A program made the position numbers and the translations under genes. A model generated the notes under the pieces. It saw only the letters and a list, made by a program, of their open reading frames with translations, searched no databases and was not told the DNA's origin. Below, one piece after another: positions 45,169-58,235 of a stretch of DNA of 64,000 nt. The DNA is from Gari tellinella (taxonomy: Eukaryota; Mollusca; Bivalvia; Cardiida; Psammobiidae): assembly GCA_922989275.2 (NCBI GenBank), contig OV277864.1, forward strand, positions 27,849,550 through 27,913,549, read 5' to 3'. Position 1 is the stretch's first letter, and each line of letters opens with the position of its first letter.

Positions 45169-45771
45169 CGCAGGAGCTCATTTAGGAGCTTCTACATTAC
45201 TTTTGCCTTGCATAAACCCTCCCACATAGACTGTATGTTGGTTGCATCAGAGTTATAGAATAAAGCATGGTTTATGGTAAAGACTTGGGATTCTATACCC
45301 AAGGTTAGTCTGTTCCCAGTCAGAAACAAGCTTAAGTGACAATAAAATAAATCACTGTTTAAGCTTGCATTGTCGGAAGCCACAGAGTGAGACAAGTGTA
45401 GAATCTACTGTACAATTCTCGGTTTCATTTCTTGTGGTCCATCTTTAGTTTAAGGTATTTATGTAAGAGTTCTCTCCCTTAGTTTTATTCTATTTTTGCA
45501 AAATATCTATGCTTTTACCCCAATAGCACGGATTAATACAATATGCCAGATAAGGTTAGCTAAACTGCTACATGTATTACGAGCTTTTTACATGTATAGT
45601 AACAAAATGTTATCAGAACAGAACATATTTTATTCAGACTTGTACATAAGTACATCATCTTTAAACATAAGTCACAAGTTATCTAGCACATCAAACAGAT
45701 AGTCTTAATAATAGTAGAGAATCTGATTCTGTATTGTCTTACAGGACCAGGGTCCAAGGTTATAAAGCTTT

Positions 45772-45900
45772 TAAGTTGAGTTCTGATATTGTTCTCAAGC
45801 ATTTGATTGGTCAGATTTGAGCCTAGGCTCAAATCTTACCAATCAAATGCTTGAGAACTACTTCAGTTTCAACTCAAAAGCTTTATAACTTTGAAGCCTC
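45772..45900. repeat. Long palindrome
   Basis: Arms of about 55 bp meet at GAGCCTAGGCTC (about 45830). The outer parts are TATAAAGCTTTTAAGTTGAG and CAACTCAAAAGCTTTATA. It is not related to families A-G by eye. Confidence 0.75.
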
Positions 45901-46536
45901 GTCTCAAAACAATCTTTAGATGTGAATACAAACTAAAGAGATTTACCTTTCAGCATTTTTATAGTGAAATGATAGTATTATCAAACTGTGAGGCTCGCTC
46001 CAGATGAGATGACGCTAGTTTGAAAATAAATTTTACAACCGATTGTAATATTTAAAGAGTAGCAGACGACAATTGTTACAGACGACAATTTTACTTAGCA
46101 GTCAGTGTGAAATATCTGTATGAATTTTAAATGTAATTGTTACTTTCTTCTGGCATAATGAGCCTTGCTACAGTGGTACATGCCCAGTGTTATCCTATTT
46201 TGTCCCATTCTTTAAATCATTGAGGGGCTTGTGGTGTTATTGAACTGACCACAATAATTCATAAGCAATAATAAGCACCTAGATATAACATATTTGAGAT
46301 TCTATAAATAAAATGTTTGTTTATAAGTACAAGTATTAATCCCTTTTACTGCTATTATGACGTCATAACATGTCTTAAACACAGTCACTGCCATATTAAT
46401 GATTGAATAATCAGCATGCTTACATTAATTTTCTCCACTGCAGTGTGTGAGTGTTACTGGTATTTGTAAAATTTGGAAATTTCATAAAAAGCATTTATAT
46501 CAGTGTCAAACTGTTTGGTCCCTGATCAGTTACCAC

Positions 46537-46780
46537 TTAACCCCATAGCCTATTTCTAGTATTGAAGAGAGAAGATCAACTAAAGCAAGTTGAAAGAAAA
46601 GCAGAATGCGCCTTAAGGCGCATTGTGCTTTACTTTCAGCCTGCTTTAAACCACAAACTCCTAGGAAAAAGAATTAGGAAGGTATTTCTTATGCTGCTTA
46701 TAATCATAACTGTATAATGTGGAACTATTTCCTTCAGTGGAAGAATAAATTAAAGGCATATTTATGGGGTAATGGGTTAA
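46537..46780 (+). repeat. Family-A TTAA MITE
   Basis: It begins TTAACCCCATAGCC and ends GGGGTAATGGGTTAA, with the palindrome in between. It lies within or next to a GTTTGG...ATCCAAACAG palindrome. Confidence 0.85.
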
Positions 46781-47198
46781 CAAGGCATCTGATCAGGATC
46801 CAAACAGTAAATATAAATATTAGTGTTGTTGGGCCTGGCAGTGAATTGGTTAATTTAATGACTCGTAAAAAGGTTTTGTCACTTTTGCTTCCAACTGTTA
46901 TAAAACTGTTCATGAACTTTTTGCACTGAAATCTTATACAGTCACTCTGCTATAAAGTATATCACTGGTGTCTGGTGTGTAATGTAAACATGGTCTAACT
47001 CTTTGCATTCTGGGTATTTTTTTGTCTATAACAACTATTGTCTGCTGTTGTTCTATAGTTTTTATTTTTAAAAAATTGAAACAAGCTTGGTTGCATTTCA
47101 CTACTAGCATGCAAAAAGTTAATGTGTGATCGGTCTGTGCGGTTCATGTGTGACATACCCAGTACTGCATTAGTTATTGATCTCACATACTGATAGTC

Positions 47199-47438
47199 TT
47201 AACCCTTTACCTGATAGTACTAAGATAGGTGACTAATTAAAGCAGGTTGAAAGTAAAGCAGAATGCGCCTTAGGGCGCATTCTGCTTTACTTTCAGCCTG
47301 CTTTAAGCTATCAGGTGCTATAATAGAGAAAATATTCCCTTTAATACATATTCATTACTGATTAAATTGGAACTATTTTCATCAGCAGATGAATAAATCA
47401 TATCCGCTAAAAGGCACTTCTATTGGGTAAAGGGTTAA
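47199..47438 (+). repeat. Family-A TTAA MITE
   Basis: The ends are TTAACCCTTTACCTGATA and GGGTAAAGGGTTAA, with a perfect palindrome tip GCGCCTTAGGGCGC. Confidence 0.85.
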
Positions 47439-48742
47439 ATATAGGTTGTTGCTTAATGCAGGAGCTTTCGGCATTATTTGTATCCTGCATTAATGAGTAA
47501 GTTCTGTCTTAAGTACATTGTTCTTCAGTTAGTGGTCATTTAATATGAAATTGACTGTACGTAACCAAACACTTTGAAAAAGCCGCTAATCACCAACAAA
47601 TAAAAACAATAACAATTGGTTACTCCCATTTAGGATAAGGCGGCTTATAAATTCTTTAACTCTAAATTCTTTTCTTTTTGCAATAAATGTCATTTGCTAC
47701 TATTTTAGAATCATAATTTTCGCATATTTCTTTTCAAAATAGGGTCATAGTGTGGTCATAGTGTCAAACAGTTTACTGGTAGTTGCTCATGAGACTTAAG
47801 AGTAACTTGGCATCTTATTTGGATCAGAACTGTTTGCAAAGTCAATCATTGTTTCACTTTTAGCATTAAATTGAAACACATTACGCTTAATTATGGATTA
47901 TTGGATAAGCTGAATGGTAAATATTGGTTTAATCTTATAATGGTACACTGTGGGTTAATTCCTGTAAACAGTTTGGATCCTAGTGAGAGGCTGAGTAACT
48001 TGACATTTCATCTGGAACCAAACAGTTTGACTATCTGATGGTATTTTATGACAGAAAACACAGATAAATAAACTATGAAGATGGTTGCAGATGACAAATT
48101 GTTACAGACAACAAATACGTAGCAGGCTAAATGTTGATGAGGATTGGCACTTCAAATGAATGGTGGTCATTCCTAAAGTTAATCCTTTCCTTCATACTAC
48201 GTTTTCAACTTGTCAGTATTGAAGACAAATGGTTGCTTTACTTTCAGCCTGCTTTAAGCTCCCATCTGAAAAGGTACTGGAAGCTGGGAACTACATTTCT
48301 TAGTGTGTGAACAATAAAGAGACATAAAAAGGCATATTTCATTGATTAGCGGTTTAATACAAGTTTGACTATACAACCACTTAATTATATTAATTATAAG
48401 GTGTTTACAACAGGTGCCTATTTAAAGCAAGGTGACAGTTAAACAGAAAGCTTTACTGTCATCTTGCTTTAAGTTGTCACCTGTCTTTTTTTCAATCGAT
48501 TAGCCTTATACTTTTAGTGGTCGTAACATTATATAAGTAGAGATGAAAAAAAGGCCATGAGGAAATTCATGAAACACTATCAGCAGAGAGCTATAAAGAT
48601 AACGTAAGCAAACAATAAAACCTCTTAGTCTGTCATTTCTCTGTTGCTAAAGAAGGAACTGTTGGCAGGTACAGTCAAACCTGTATTTAGCCCCCTTTCT
48701 TTGAGGAAGTGTACAAGAAATATAAAACAGGACTGGTGACAG

Positions 48743-48997
48743 TTAACCAATTACCCCATAGCCTGTTTCTAGGTTCGAAAATAAGTGACCACTTAAAGCA
48801 GGTTAAAAGTAAAGCAGAATGTGCCTTAATAAGGCACATTCTGCTTAACTTTCAGTCTGCTTTAAGCCACCATCTGCCAGGATATAGCAAATATTTCTTA
48901 TGATACATATTTATGACTGTATAAATTGGACCTATTGTCTTCAGTGGATAAATAAAACATTGGCGTAAAAAGGCATATTTATTGGGTAATGGGTTAA
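48743..48997 (+). repeat. Family-A TTAA MITE
   Basis: The ends are TTAACCAATTACCCCATA and GGGTAATGGGTTAA, with a central palindrome. Confidence 0.87.
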
Positions 48998-49013
48998 ATG
49001 TACGGAAACAAAA

Positions 49014-49239
49014 TTAACTCTTTGCATTCTGGGTAATGTTTTTCGTCAGCAACATTTGTAATCTGCTATTGCTCTAAAAAATAGAACTTTCTAAATTTCT
49101 TTTGAAAACATGGTCAGAGTGTCAAACAGTTTGGATCCATATGAGACGCCGCTTTACGCTGCGTCTCATCTGGATCCAAACTGTTTGTAAAGACAATCTC
49201 TGTGGCAGATATATCCCTCGCTAGCATGCAAAGAGTTAA
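49014..49239 (+). repeat. Family-C TTAA MITE, full copy
   Basis: A 226-bp copy with perfect ends TTAACTCTTTGCAT and ATGCAAAGAGTTAA. The palindromic core is GTTTGGATCC...GACGCCGC and complement (about 49123-49190). Relatives: 46994-47122 (core lost), 63852 to the window end, and cores at 33805-33862, 53084-53148 and 27806-27862. Confidence 0.88.
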
Positions 49240-50549
49240 TAATGTAGAGCTTTCCGTACGAATGTGACATTGCGTTTAGCAACAATCAGTATAAGAGACT
49301 GTCACTATGGGCATAAATGAACATGACAAGAAGTTGATGGTTAGAGAAGCTATGAGAACTTGTAGAGTTTTGAATGCTTTCTCTGGATTGAAATTAAATG
49401 CAATTCGTAATATTGTCACCTAATAATGTATTCTGTTCAATACCACTATCAACTGTACTTAATACCATAAACATCCAACCAGTATAACTACATGGTACTT
49501 GCCCTGAAATTTTAACTAATTGCTTTTATCAAAGAGTAATATGTCTGAAATATGCGAACTGAATGGCAAACAGTGTAGACGTTGATCTACAATGTTTGCT
49601 CAGGCCTGTCTGTCTTCTTACCGGCTTATGAAATGAAGAAAAAGTTCCCCAGGTAAGAGTGCAGGCTGTACCTAGACAGATCCTTAAAGAAAACAGTACA
49701 GACCCTGATCATGAGATAGCAACTGTCTGGGTCTGCACTGTTTTTCAAAATATGTTAATATATGTTTAATATATGGTTAAGTGTCCACATGCCTAGTTGT
49801 ATCTCTATTAAACTTTGAACTGCGGCCTAAAATTAATGCATTTCTGACAGTATTTCAGAGTATAACAGTTAAACAAAAAATAGCAGGTGGAATGTTGTAC
49901 AGTAGAAACTTTTATCATGTATGATACACAAGTATGATTGTCACCATATGTGCAATAATTACCAACCGTGAGTGATAAGCTGGTGGACTGATATATTTCT
50001 ATATTGCACAAATTATGTTTATCTGACCTTTAATAAAATAGTAATTAAATTCAGATTAGACTGACAACTTATGGTCAGAAGAGGACTAAGTAATTTTTCG
50101 GATGGTTGAAATCAATTTTGATAAGAGACATACATATCTGAATCCTACAGAAAGCCTGGTATCGGGTTACTTTCTCTTCCCAAATTGTACTTGGACATTT
50201 TTTGCTGGCACTTGCAGTCTGCTAAATTTTTACTGAATGCATGTTTTTTTAATTTCTCACAGAATTAATAATGGTCTTCACAAACAGGTTGCAACCAGAT
50301 TAAATTCAAATAAAAGAGCTGTAGATCCAGATACAGCCTATTGGTAACTACAATATAGACTTTTTAAGAAGAGAGAAATAGTTTCATTTGTGTTAACACA
50401 TTTTTTCATCTTATCCAAAGAACTGACAATGCTCATTAAGGCTCTGCCTGGCGTAGCTATACGTGAAGCGGATTTTCACCAGAGCATTTAATTGGTGTAT
50501 AGATAATATTTCTAAGGGGTCAGGTGGTGACAAGCTGGTTAATTCATAA

Positions 50550-50590
50550 AATATTATTGCATGCTTTAGCATGCAATAATATTTGATGCA
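50550..50590. repeat. AT-rich perfect hairpin
   Basis: AAATATTATTGCATGC and GCATGCAATAATATTT flank a short loop. Confidence 0.7.
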
Positions 50591-50635
50591 TTAACCAGAA
50601 CATATAACCTTTTAGTTTTTTTTTAAACTACAGTC

Positions 50636-50765
50636 AAACTTAAATTAAGCAGCCTTTCTTTCATGAATCTTTAGACTGTTTAATGCAGGACCAAAGTTAA
50701 GCAGAAAGCTCCGTTTGGAGCTTTCTGCTTAACTTTTTTCCTGCAATAAATTGCCACCAGTCCTT
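50636..50765. repeat. Palindromic MITE core with GCTTAACTTT
   Basis: The perfect hairpin tip AAGCAGAAAGCTCC/GGAGCTTTCTGCTT is centred near 50715. It is related to the D-type cores at 2648-2707, 3768-3836, 45167-45212 and 47455-47495, but with TTAATGCAGGA arms. Confidence 0.7.
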
Positions 50766-51429
50766 GTATTAAAGACTGCATGGGGATCGCTTTTTGAATG
50801 GTTGCTAAATCCAAGTTAGACAGTAGCTGATAGCGACAATCTGGGTCAGATAGGAGCTTGGAATTTCCAACTTAGGTTAGTGCTATGGGGAAATTAAACT
50901 TATTTTTCAACCTTTTATAAACAGTTTTGAACTAGATTGGAAGATGAACAGTTTTTCATCTGATCAGGATCCAAACTTTAAGTTTGTAACTCAACTGAGG
51001 AGACAATCATCTAAAGAATTAGAATGGGGAAACATGTTTAGTCCCAGTTGCTAGGTTAAGATAGACTGAAAATATTGATAATCAGAGTCCAAGGTTTAGC
51101 CATAAGTTTGTAGTTGGTACATTATTGTCCGATTTAGTATTGTTGACTGCTAATTAAAGTGCCAAAACTCAATAGGATGCTTACATGGCAGTTTAAAACA
51201 GGACGAAAGAGAAGCAGAAAGCTACTAAAGGGGTTTCTGCTTTAAATACTTTCATCTTCAAAAGAATCTTTTAAGCAGTCACCACTCACCAGTGCATTAT
51301 AACACCTTGTTCAATAAGCAGAGGTGTAAACTGCCTTTTTCCAACTGTGTTCAAGGCACTTAGGTAACTGTTTAAAGCAAGATGAAAGTTTAAAAGAAAT
51401 TGTTATACCGGAACTTACTTCATCTTGCG

Positions 51430-51681
51430 TTAACCCTTTAAACCCTAGCCACGCATATATGCGTCATTTGCAAACAATGTACCTGTATATGGTACGCTTG
51501 TCCTATGCAAACAATGTAGACTCTGATCAGAGGGCTCCTCAAGGAGCCCTCTGATCAGGGTCTACACTGTTTGTCATTTTGACATATGTTGTAAAAATCT
51601 ACCCTAAAATATCAAAAATTGACTGGGCTAAATTACAAACTAGAATTGTGTTTTGTCAGGTTTCAGGGAGGAAAGAGTTAA
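51430..51681 (-). repeat. Family-B TTAA MITE, reverse, inserted in a family-D palindrome
   Basis: It begins TTAACCCTTTAAACCCTAG and ends GGGAGGAAAGAGTTAA. The flanks CATCTTGCG and GCTGTCATCTG are the two sides of a family-D arm. This is a second clean TTAA-targeted nesting. The central palindrome is about 51505-51573. Confidence 0.85.
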
Positions 51682-52019
51682 GCTGTCATCTGTATTCAAT
51701 ATCACCAATATACTTATATTCATGTTTAAGGCTTTCATGGGACAGTAGGTAGAGGCATGCTATGGTGCTTATATGGAGGAAAGGACTGAACAGAATTTTC
51801 CCATATATTCTTTATCAGATAGAAGTAGATTTGTGCTAATGGATACTGGATAGATTTAAATCTGTATGCAAATCAAATTTTAGTCCAGTCATCCTACGAA
51901 AAAGTAGGACTCAATTTATGCTCAAGTAAGATAACAGTTACAAATAACTTGTACCAGATATTAAACTGTTTGTTAAAATACATGTACTGTAATCAGTTTC
52001 CCCATTAGCAGGCAACATG

Positions 52020-52281
52020 TTAACCTATTACTCCATAAATACACCTTTTTACACCTTTATTTTATTCGGACTCTACTGAAGAAAATAGTTCCACTTTATA
52101 CAGTCATCAGCAGCATATTAACCATAAAAGAATATTTTTCTATATCTTAGCAGCTTGTAGCTTAAAGCAGGCTGAAAGTAAAGCAGAATGTGCCATAAGG
52201 CACATTATGTTTTACTTTTAGCCTAATTTAAGTGGTCACCTGTCTTCAAAACTAGAAACAGACTGTAGGGTAATGGGTTAA
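52020..52281 (-). repeat. Family-A TTAA MITE, reverse
   Basis: The ends are TTAACCTATTACTCCATA and GGGTAATGGGTTAA, with the palindrome at about 52160-52230. Confidence 0.87.
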
Positions 52282-52646
52282 CATTAAACAAAGCAAAAGA
52301 AGTTCAGAAAAGAAGTTCAGTTCTTGTCTAGAATCAGACCATTCATATTTGACAGGAGTGCAGCTTGACTGTCTGTGGAATGATGTTATTGTTTGTTATG
52401 TTGTGTATAAATAGTTTGTTTTGGCATCACTCACTTATCTCAAGAGTCTGTTAACCCTTTAATGATGATAATACCAACTACACTTCCTTCTCTATTGTCT
52501 ACAGTTTAGTCAGCCTCCCGTACAGTAGAACCTAGTCTCATTAATGAACCCCTGGAACGAGATTATATTTTGTGACAGTTCTGTGTGAAGGATATGGCAA
52601 AGACAAAAAATAGCTCCATATCATGTAACTGTGCACATGTGGACTA

Positions 52647-52852
52647 AGTAGAACCTCTCTATTACCACCACTAAAAAGAAAGCTAATTGTCTGTATAATG
52701 AACAGGTGACAGCTTAAAGCAATGTGAAAGTGAAACAGAAAGCTCCTGTAGGAGCTTTCTGTTTCACTTTCACATTGTTTTAAGTAGGCACCTGTCTTGA
52801 ACGGCTAATATTTGACACAACTTAGTGGTTGTAATAGAGAGGTTCTACTGTA
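52647..52852 (+). repeat. Family-D MITE
   Basis: The ends are AGTAGAACCTCTCTATTACC and AATAGAGAGGTTCTACTGTA, with a perfect palindromic core tip GAAAGCTCCTGTAGGAGCTTTC. Confidence 0.87.
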
Positions 52853-53860
52853 CATTGTCAGTGTATTCGTTGTAAATGTTGTATAGTGTTCCCTCCCTAC
52901 AACAGCTCTATGAACAATGATTCCCTCCTTACAACAATGCTTGCTGCTGTTCCCCAAACAAGACAATTGTATCCAACTTTTTTACAGTTGAAATATCTTA
53001 ATTCTGCTTAAAATTGATGTGTGCTGTTTTTCTCAAAGTAACATATTGCACATTTTGACAAAAGAAACATAATGACTAGTGACAAACAGTTTGAACCGAG
53101 ATCAGACGCCAGGATACTTGGCGTCAGATCTGGATTCAAACTGTTTGCAAATGTACTCTTAGGGTATTTATTGTCCCTCTCTGTAACAACTCCCTCGGAA
53201 CAACACAATTATCTTTGTCTCCCATTGGATGTTGTTGTAGAGAGGGAGCACTGTCAGACTCGAGTATTAACTGTCTGTGTATTTGTTGTAAATGTTGTTT
53301 TGTGTCTGGATCTAGATGACTGTGAGATGCTGAGTTACATTGGCTAATAAAATAAGAATTAGGAAAATTTTCTTCAGGATAGAGTGCAGACTAATATCCG
53401 ACAAATCCTGTAGAAAACAGTGCTGACCCTGATCAAGCCAGGGCTTCATTTTGCCAATTTTATATCTGTTATTGGTCTAATTATCCCAATAGCAATATCT
53501 TTTTAAACCCAATTTTCAGCAAAAAATCCAAAATTGCTGGGGAAAAAATCCTAGTCATCTTTTGTAAAGCATGGCACAAGTCATGTATTAGTCAAATCTC
53601 GAATGCAATAAATAGTGGGCCAAATAAACATGTATTATATTTAATAAATAATATTTGACACAATCATGTATTAGTCATATAAATTAAAGATACAATTCAT
53701 TTCATTTATATTATATGCAAAATTTCCCAATTTTCAGTAATTTTACACCAAAATTCCCAATTCTAGGAATATTGGTCAGTATTCCCGAAATGGTGAGAGA
53801 AAAGCCTTGTAAGAAGTTGAAGCTGTATGATCTGGACCTACACTGTTTTCAAAAACATCA

Positions 53861-54116
53861 GGGCTGCCATTTCTTCGGATTTTTCCTAAGTCTTCGGATT
53901 TTTATCCTAGCAGATGGAAGCTTAAAACAGGCTGAAAGTAAAGCAGAATGCGCATTAAGGCGCATTCTGATTTACTTTCAACCTGTTTTAAGCAGTCATG
54001 TGTCTTCAAAACAAGAAACAGACTATGGGATAAAGGTACGATTAGTAAAATTGCATCTGAAAAAGTGAAAATTTGAAATCTTAGGATTTTTATTATCAAC
54101 TTATGGCAGCCCTGAA
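53861..54116 (+). repeat. Family-G MITE
   Basis: The ends are CAGGGCTGCCATTTC and TTATGGCAGCCCTG, with a family-A-type core and a trace of its right arm (CAGACTATGGGATAAAGG). Confidence 0.83.
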
Positions 54117-54219
54117 ACATCAATATAGACTATTAGCATGAGAATGGTAACAAGGCTCCATTAATAATTATGTGAGGTAATTGAGTGTATAGGTAGGACT
54201 GGACTTGTGAGGAATGCCA

Positions 54220-54425
54220 TACAATAAAACCTCTCCATTACAACTGAAACAAATGCTTTTTTATTGCATAAAAGACCAGTGACAGCTTAAAGCAAGGTGA
54301 CTGTAAAATAGAAAGCTCCTATAGGAGCTTTTTGTTTTACTGTCACCTTGCTTTAAGCAGTCACCTGTTATTAAAATCTAATAATTAACACAATTAAGGG
54401 GTCGTAATAGAGAGGTTTTACTGTA
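54220..54425 (+). repeat. Family-D MITE
   Basis: The ends are TACAATAAAACCTCTCCATT and AATAGAGAGGTTTTACTGTA, with core palindrome around 54285-54360. Confidence 0.87.
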
Positions 54426-55007
54426 GTTTATTTGTTTCCTAGCCTCCTCTCAGTACTTATACCACTTACTGACAGAACATCTGCTACTGAGAGCACATAT
54501 TGTCAAGAACTATCTACTTATAAACCCATCTCTAGTTGTGAGTTATGTTGCTATAATCTACCACTGTTATATCATATGTCTGAATGCTACTGTTGTTCCC
54601 TTGTTAAACACATAATTCAATTCAATGATGCAGTATAGGTCTTTTGCAGTTAAAAAAAAACACGATAATTTTCTATTATTTTTATAACAAGACTATGCAG
54701 ACAAATGGAAGTTTGTGTAGATTTATGATATACCGGTCCTGTATTAACTCTGTTAAAAAAGAACATTTTTTTTCACCCCTTAATAAAAAAGTTTTATTCA
54801 TAACTTCTATGTAAAGTTTAGACTTCTACAGGACAGTTTTCCGAAGGGTGATTTCAAGTTGTTCAACAGCCTATTTTTCACAACTCTGTAACGCCTCACT
54901 ATTAAGCTGTTGCATACCATAGAAGTTTACAACTGACTGAACGAGGCCCTAACTGGGATACCTAAAAGTATTGCATGTGCTTTGATGGTCAGCTATCTAA
55001 TGAGAAA

Positions 55008-56170
55008 TGAAATCGAGAGTTGTCAGAGAGACAACAAAGCTCGCCTTCGGCACATATAGAAACTTAAAAGCAGGCTAGGTCAAGGTCACAGAGGTCAACT
55101 TTTTTGGGTGCATGGAAAGATCTTGTCAATATACCTAAGCAAACCAAATATGAAAGTAATACAGCCAAGGACATAGGAATTATATGTATTTTTTTAAACC
55201 AAACCGTGAGCCCTAAGTTCAAGGTCACTGGGGTCAAACATTTTGAATGCACGGCAAAGTCTTGCCCAAATACATAAGCATACCGAATATGAAAGGTATA
55301 TCTCAATGGACATGGACAGTAAAGGCATTTCGAGAAACCTAAACGCAGACTTGGAAATCTAAATGCGGACCCTAACTTCAAGGTCAAGGTCACTGGGGTA
55401 AAAATATTTTTTGCATGATAAGGTCTTGTCAATATACACATGTATACCAGATATGAAAACAATGTCTTTCCGGACATGGGCGTTATTAGCATTTTTCGAA
55501 ACTTAGACACAGATTTTGAAACCTAAACACTGGCCCTAAGTTCAAGGTCAAGGTCACTAGGCTGAAAATATTTGTATGGGCTGATATTTTTTGTATGTAT
55601 AAAATGGTTTTGTCCATATACACATGCATGCCAAATATGAAAGGAATCTTAATGGACATAGGAGTTACAGGCATTTTTCAAAACCTAAATACAGATTTTG
55701 AAATATAAACACAGGCCCTAATTTTAAGGTCAAGGTCACAGGGGTAAAACAATTTAAGTGCATGGAAAGGTCTTGTCCATATACACACACATACCAAATA
55801 TGAAAGCAATACCTCAAGGGACATAGAAGTTAAAAGACAATTTGAGAAACCTAAACGCAGATTTTGAAACCTAGATGAGGGTCTTTACTTCAAGGTCAAG
55901 GTCACTGAGGTAAAAATATTTGTTTGCATGATAAGATCTGGTCCATATACACATGCATACCAGATATGAAAGCAGTATCTCAATGGGCATAGGAGTTATA
56001 AGCCTTTTTCGAAACCTAAACACAGATTTCAAAACTTAAACGTGGGCCTAAGTTCTAGGTCAAGGTCACTAGAATTTTCTCATTGAGATGATTCTATTGA
56101 CTAAATGAGTGGTCACAACATATGGTTTGGTGCAGACATAAGGGGGTTAGTATTTCAAATACTCCCCTTA
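55008..56170 (+). mobile_element. Element with about six ~170-bp core repeats (HINE-like)
   Basis: It starts ATCGAGAGTTGTCAGAGAGA..AAAGCTCGCC, similar in plan to 24412. Tandem units at about 55075, 55210, 55375, 55545, 55725 and 55880 each carry TCAAGGTCACTGGGGT-like and ATGAAAG motifs. Open frames inside it are repeat artefacts. Confidence 0.6.
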
Positions 56171-56845
56171 TTGTATGGAGCTTATTGGTGTATTGTTAGT
56201 CTAGAAGACAGATGTTTTCAGCTGTTCACCTTCTTTATTTCTAAACAATCAACTCTTAACCTGATTTGAACCAGATGTATGAATTAGACATTGATCTGTT
56301 AACATGTCAGATACCAGATACTCTCTAAAACCAGGTGATAAATACTTTGATTTTAACCATCATCCTGCTGAAATTTCAAGTCAGCTTGTTTCTTGTCCTG
56401 ATAAATGACTTATAGGTTTACATTGATGCTTGAGCAACTCCAAAATACATGATTATATTGTAAAGTATGACAAATAGTGCGGACCCTGATTGTCGGGCTC
56501 CTGCTGGAGCACACTTATCAGAGTCTACACTGTTTGCAAAGCATAGATTATCCAGTTCCAGCACTATAAGATAAATAGGTCATCTTATCACTTTAATTGG
56601 ATAATTGTATACAAGAACAGATAAAGACAGATATATTGTCAAGAATGGAAGTTTTTAGGTAAACATTCTTAGACAGTGTTTATAAATGTTCAGCAGAATA
56701 TAGAGAGCTTTCATTGCATGACCTCATTTCTTATCTTGAGGGTTATAAGAAATAGAACAGTTCATGAAACAGGTCTTGTTTAAGTGAGGAAAAGACATTT
56801 GACTGCATGATTAACCCATTTCTCCATAAACTATTATGCCTATTT

Positions 56846-57571
56846 TAGCTCGACTATTCGAAGAATATGAAGAGCTATTACAGTCACCCATTCGTCGGGG
56901 TCGGGGTCGTCGTCGCCGTCGCCGTCAGTGTTGCATGTTATGGTTTTTGATCCACCTAGAAAATGTCATCCTCTTAAAGCATATATCACTTATGTTGCAT
57001 TTTAGTTTTATCATACATGTCTAACCTGCCCTCAATCATCAAGGAGGACAATTCTAGATGGTATTTTGGGTGAATTATCTCCCCTTTTGGACTTTGACTT
57101 CCACGTCAACCTAGAAAATGCCCTTCACTTAAGGCATATATCACTACAACTTATATTTTTATTCAATAATTGTTTCACTTCAAACATGTTACTTGTCCTA
57201 CACTAAATACGCATAATGCTAGATGGTACTTTGTATGAATTATCTCCCCTTATGAACTTAGACATCCACTTTAAGATCAACCTAGAAAATGCCCTTCACT
57301 TAAGGCATATATCACTACAACTAATATTTTTATTCAATAATCGCTTCACCTCAAACACATCTCTTGTCCTACACTATATGTACATAATTCTAGATGGTAT
57401 TTTGTATGAATTATCTCCCCTTTTGAACTTAAACATCCACGTCAAGATTTTTGATCAACCCAGAAAATGCCCTCCACTTAAAGCTGCTATAATAATAATA
57501 CATCAATACAACTACTGTTTTTATTCCATAACTGCTTTTAGTACAAAGGAGCAGATAGTCGAGCTTATACA
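56846..57571. mobile_element. Foldback element with three ~190-bp core repeats and GTC repeats
   Basis: The inverted ends are TTTTAGCTCGACTATTCGA and AGATAGTCGAGCTTA. A GTCGTCGCCGTCGCCGTC tract follows the left end. Three tandem units (about 57030, 57215, 57375) contain GAATTATCTCCCCTTTTG and CACTTAAGGCATATATCAC. Confidence 0.65.
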
Positions 57572-57991
57572 CACCTTATGACAGGTGGCCTTCTGTATGA
57601 CATTTGTCCTGCATTCAATGGTCAGCTGTCTTTAACCCTTTACTCCATAGCCTGTTTCTAGTTTTGAAGACAGGTGACCTCTTAAAGCAGATTGAAAGTA
57701 AAGCAGAATATACAATTATGAATATTTATTAGAGGAAGTATTTTCTATATTCTAGGTGATAATAGCTGCAAGCAGGCTGAAAGTAAAGTAGAATGGGCCT
57801 TAAGGCGCATTCTGCTTTACTTTCAACCTGCTTTAAGCTATTATCTGCTAACTGGATTTAAAATATATTTCTGATGGTATTTGTTCATGTCTGTATAAAT
57901 TGGAACTATTTTCTTTTGTGGAGGAACAAATTAAATGTGCTCAAAGGTGCTTCTATTGGGGAAACTGAAAATACCTTCATACAGTGGTTGC

Positions 57992-58235
57992 TTACCCATT
58001 ACCCCATAGCCTGTTTCTACTTTTGAAAATAGTTGACCACTTAAAGCAGGTTGAAAGTAAAGCAGAATGCGCCTTAGGGCCCATTCTACTTTACTTTCAG
58101 CCTGCTTGCAGCTATTATCTGCTAGAATATAGAAAAACGTCTTATGATTTGTAACAGTATAAATTGGAACCTTTTTCTTCAGTGGATGAATAAATTAAAG
58201 GTGTAAAAAGGCATATTTATAAGGTAATGGGTTAA
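57992..58235 (+). repeat. Family-A TTAA MITE
   Basis: It runs from TTACCCATTACCCCATA to AGGTAATGGGTTAA with a central palindrome. Further eroded copies flank it at 57630-57960 and 58290-58632. Confidence 0.85.

Noticed and set aside
55064..55510. 148-codon minus-strand frame
   Set aside because: It lies wholly within the ~170-bp tandem core of a repeat element. Periodic amino-acid patterns follow the DNA repeat, and no family is recognisable.
57216..57581. 121-codon plus-strand frame
   Set aside because: It is made of repeated MLDGTLYELSPL-type blocks that are translations of the ~190-bp tandem units.
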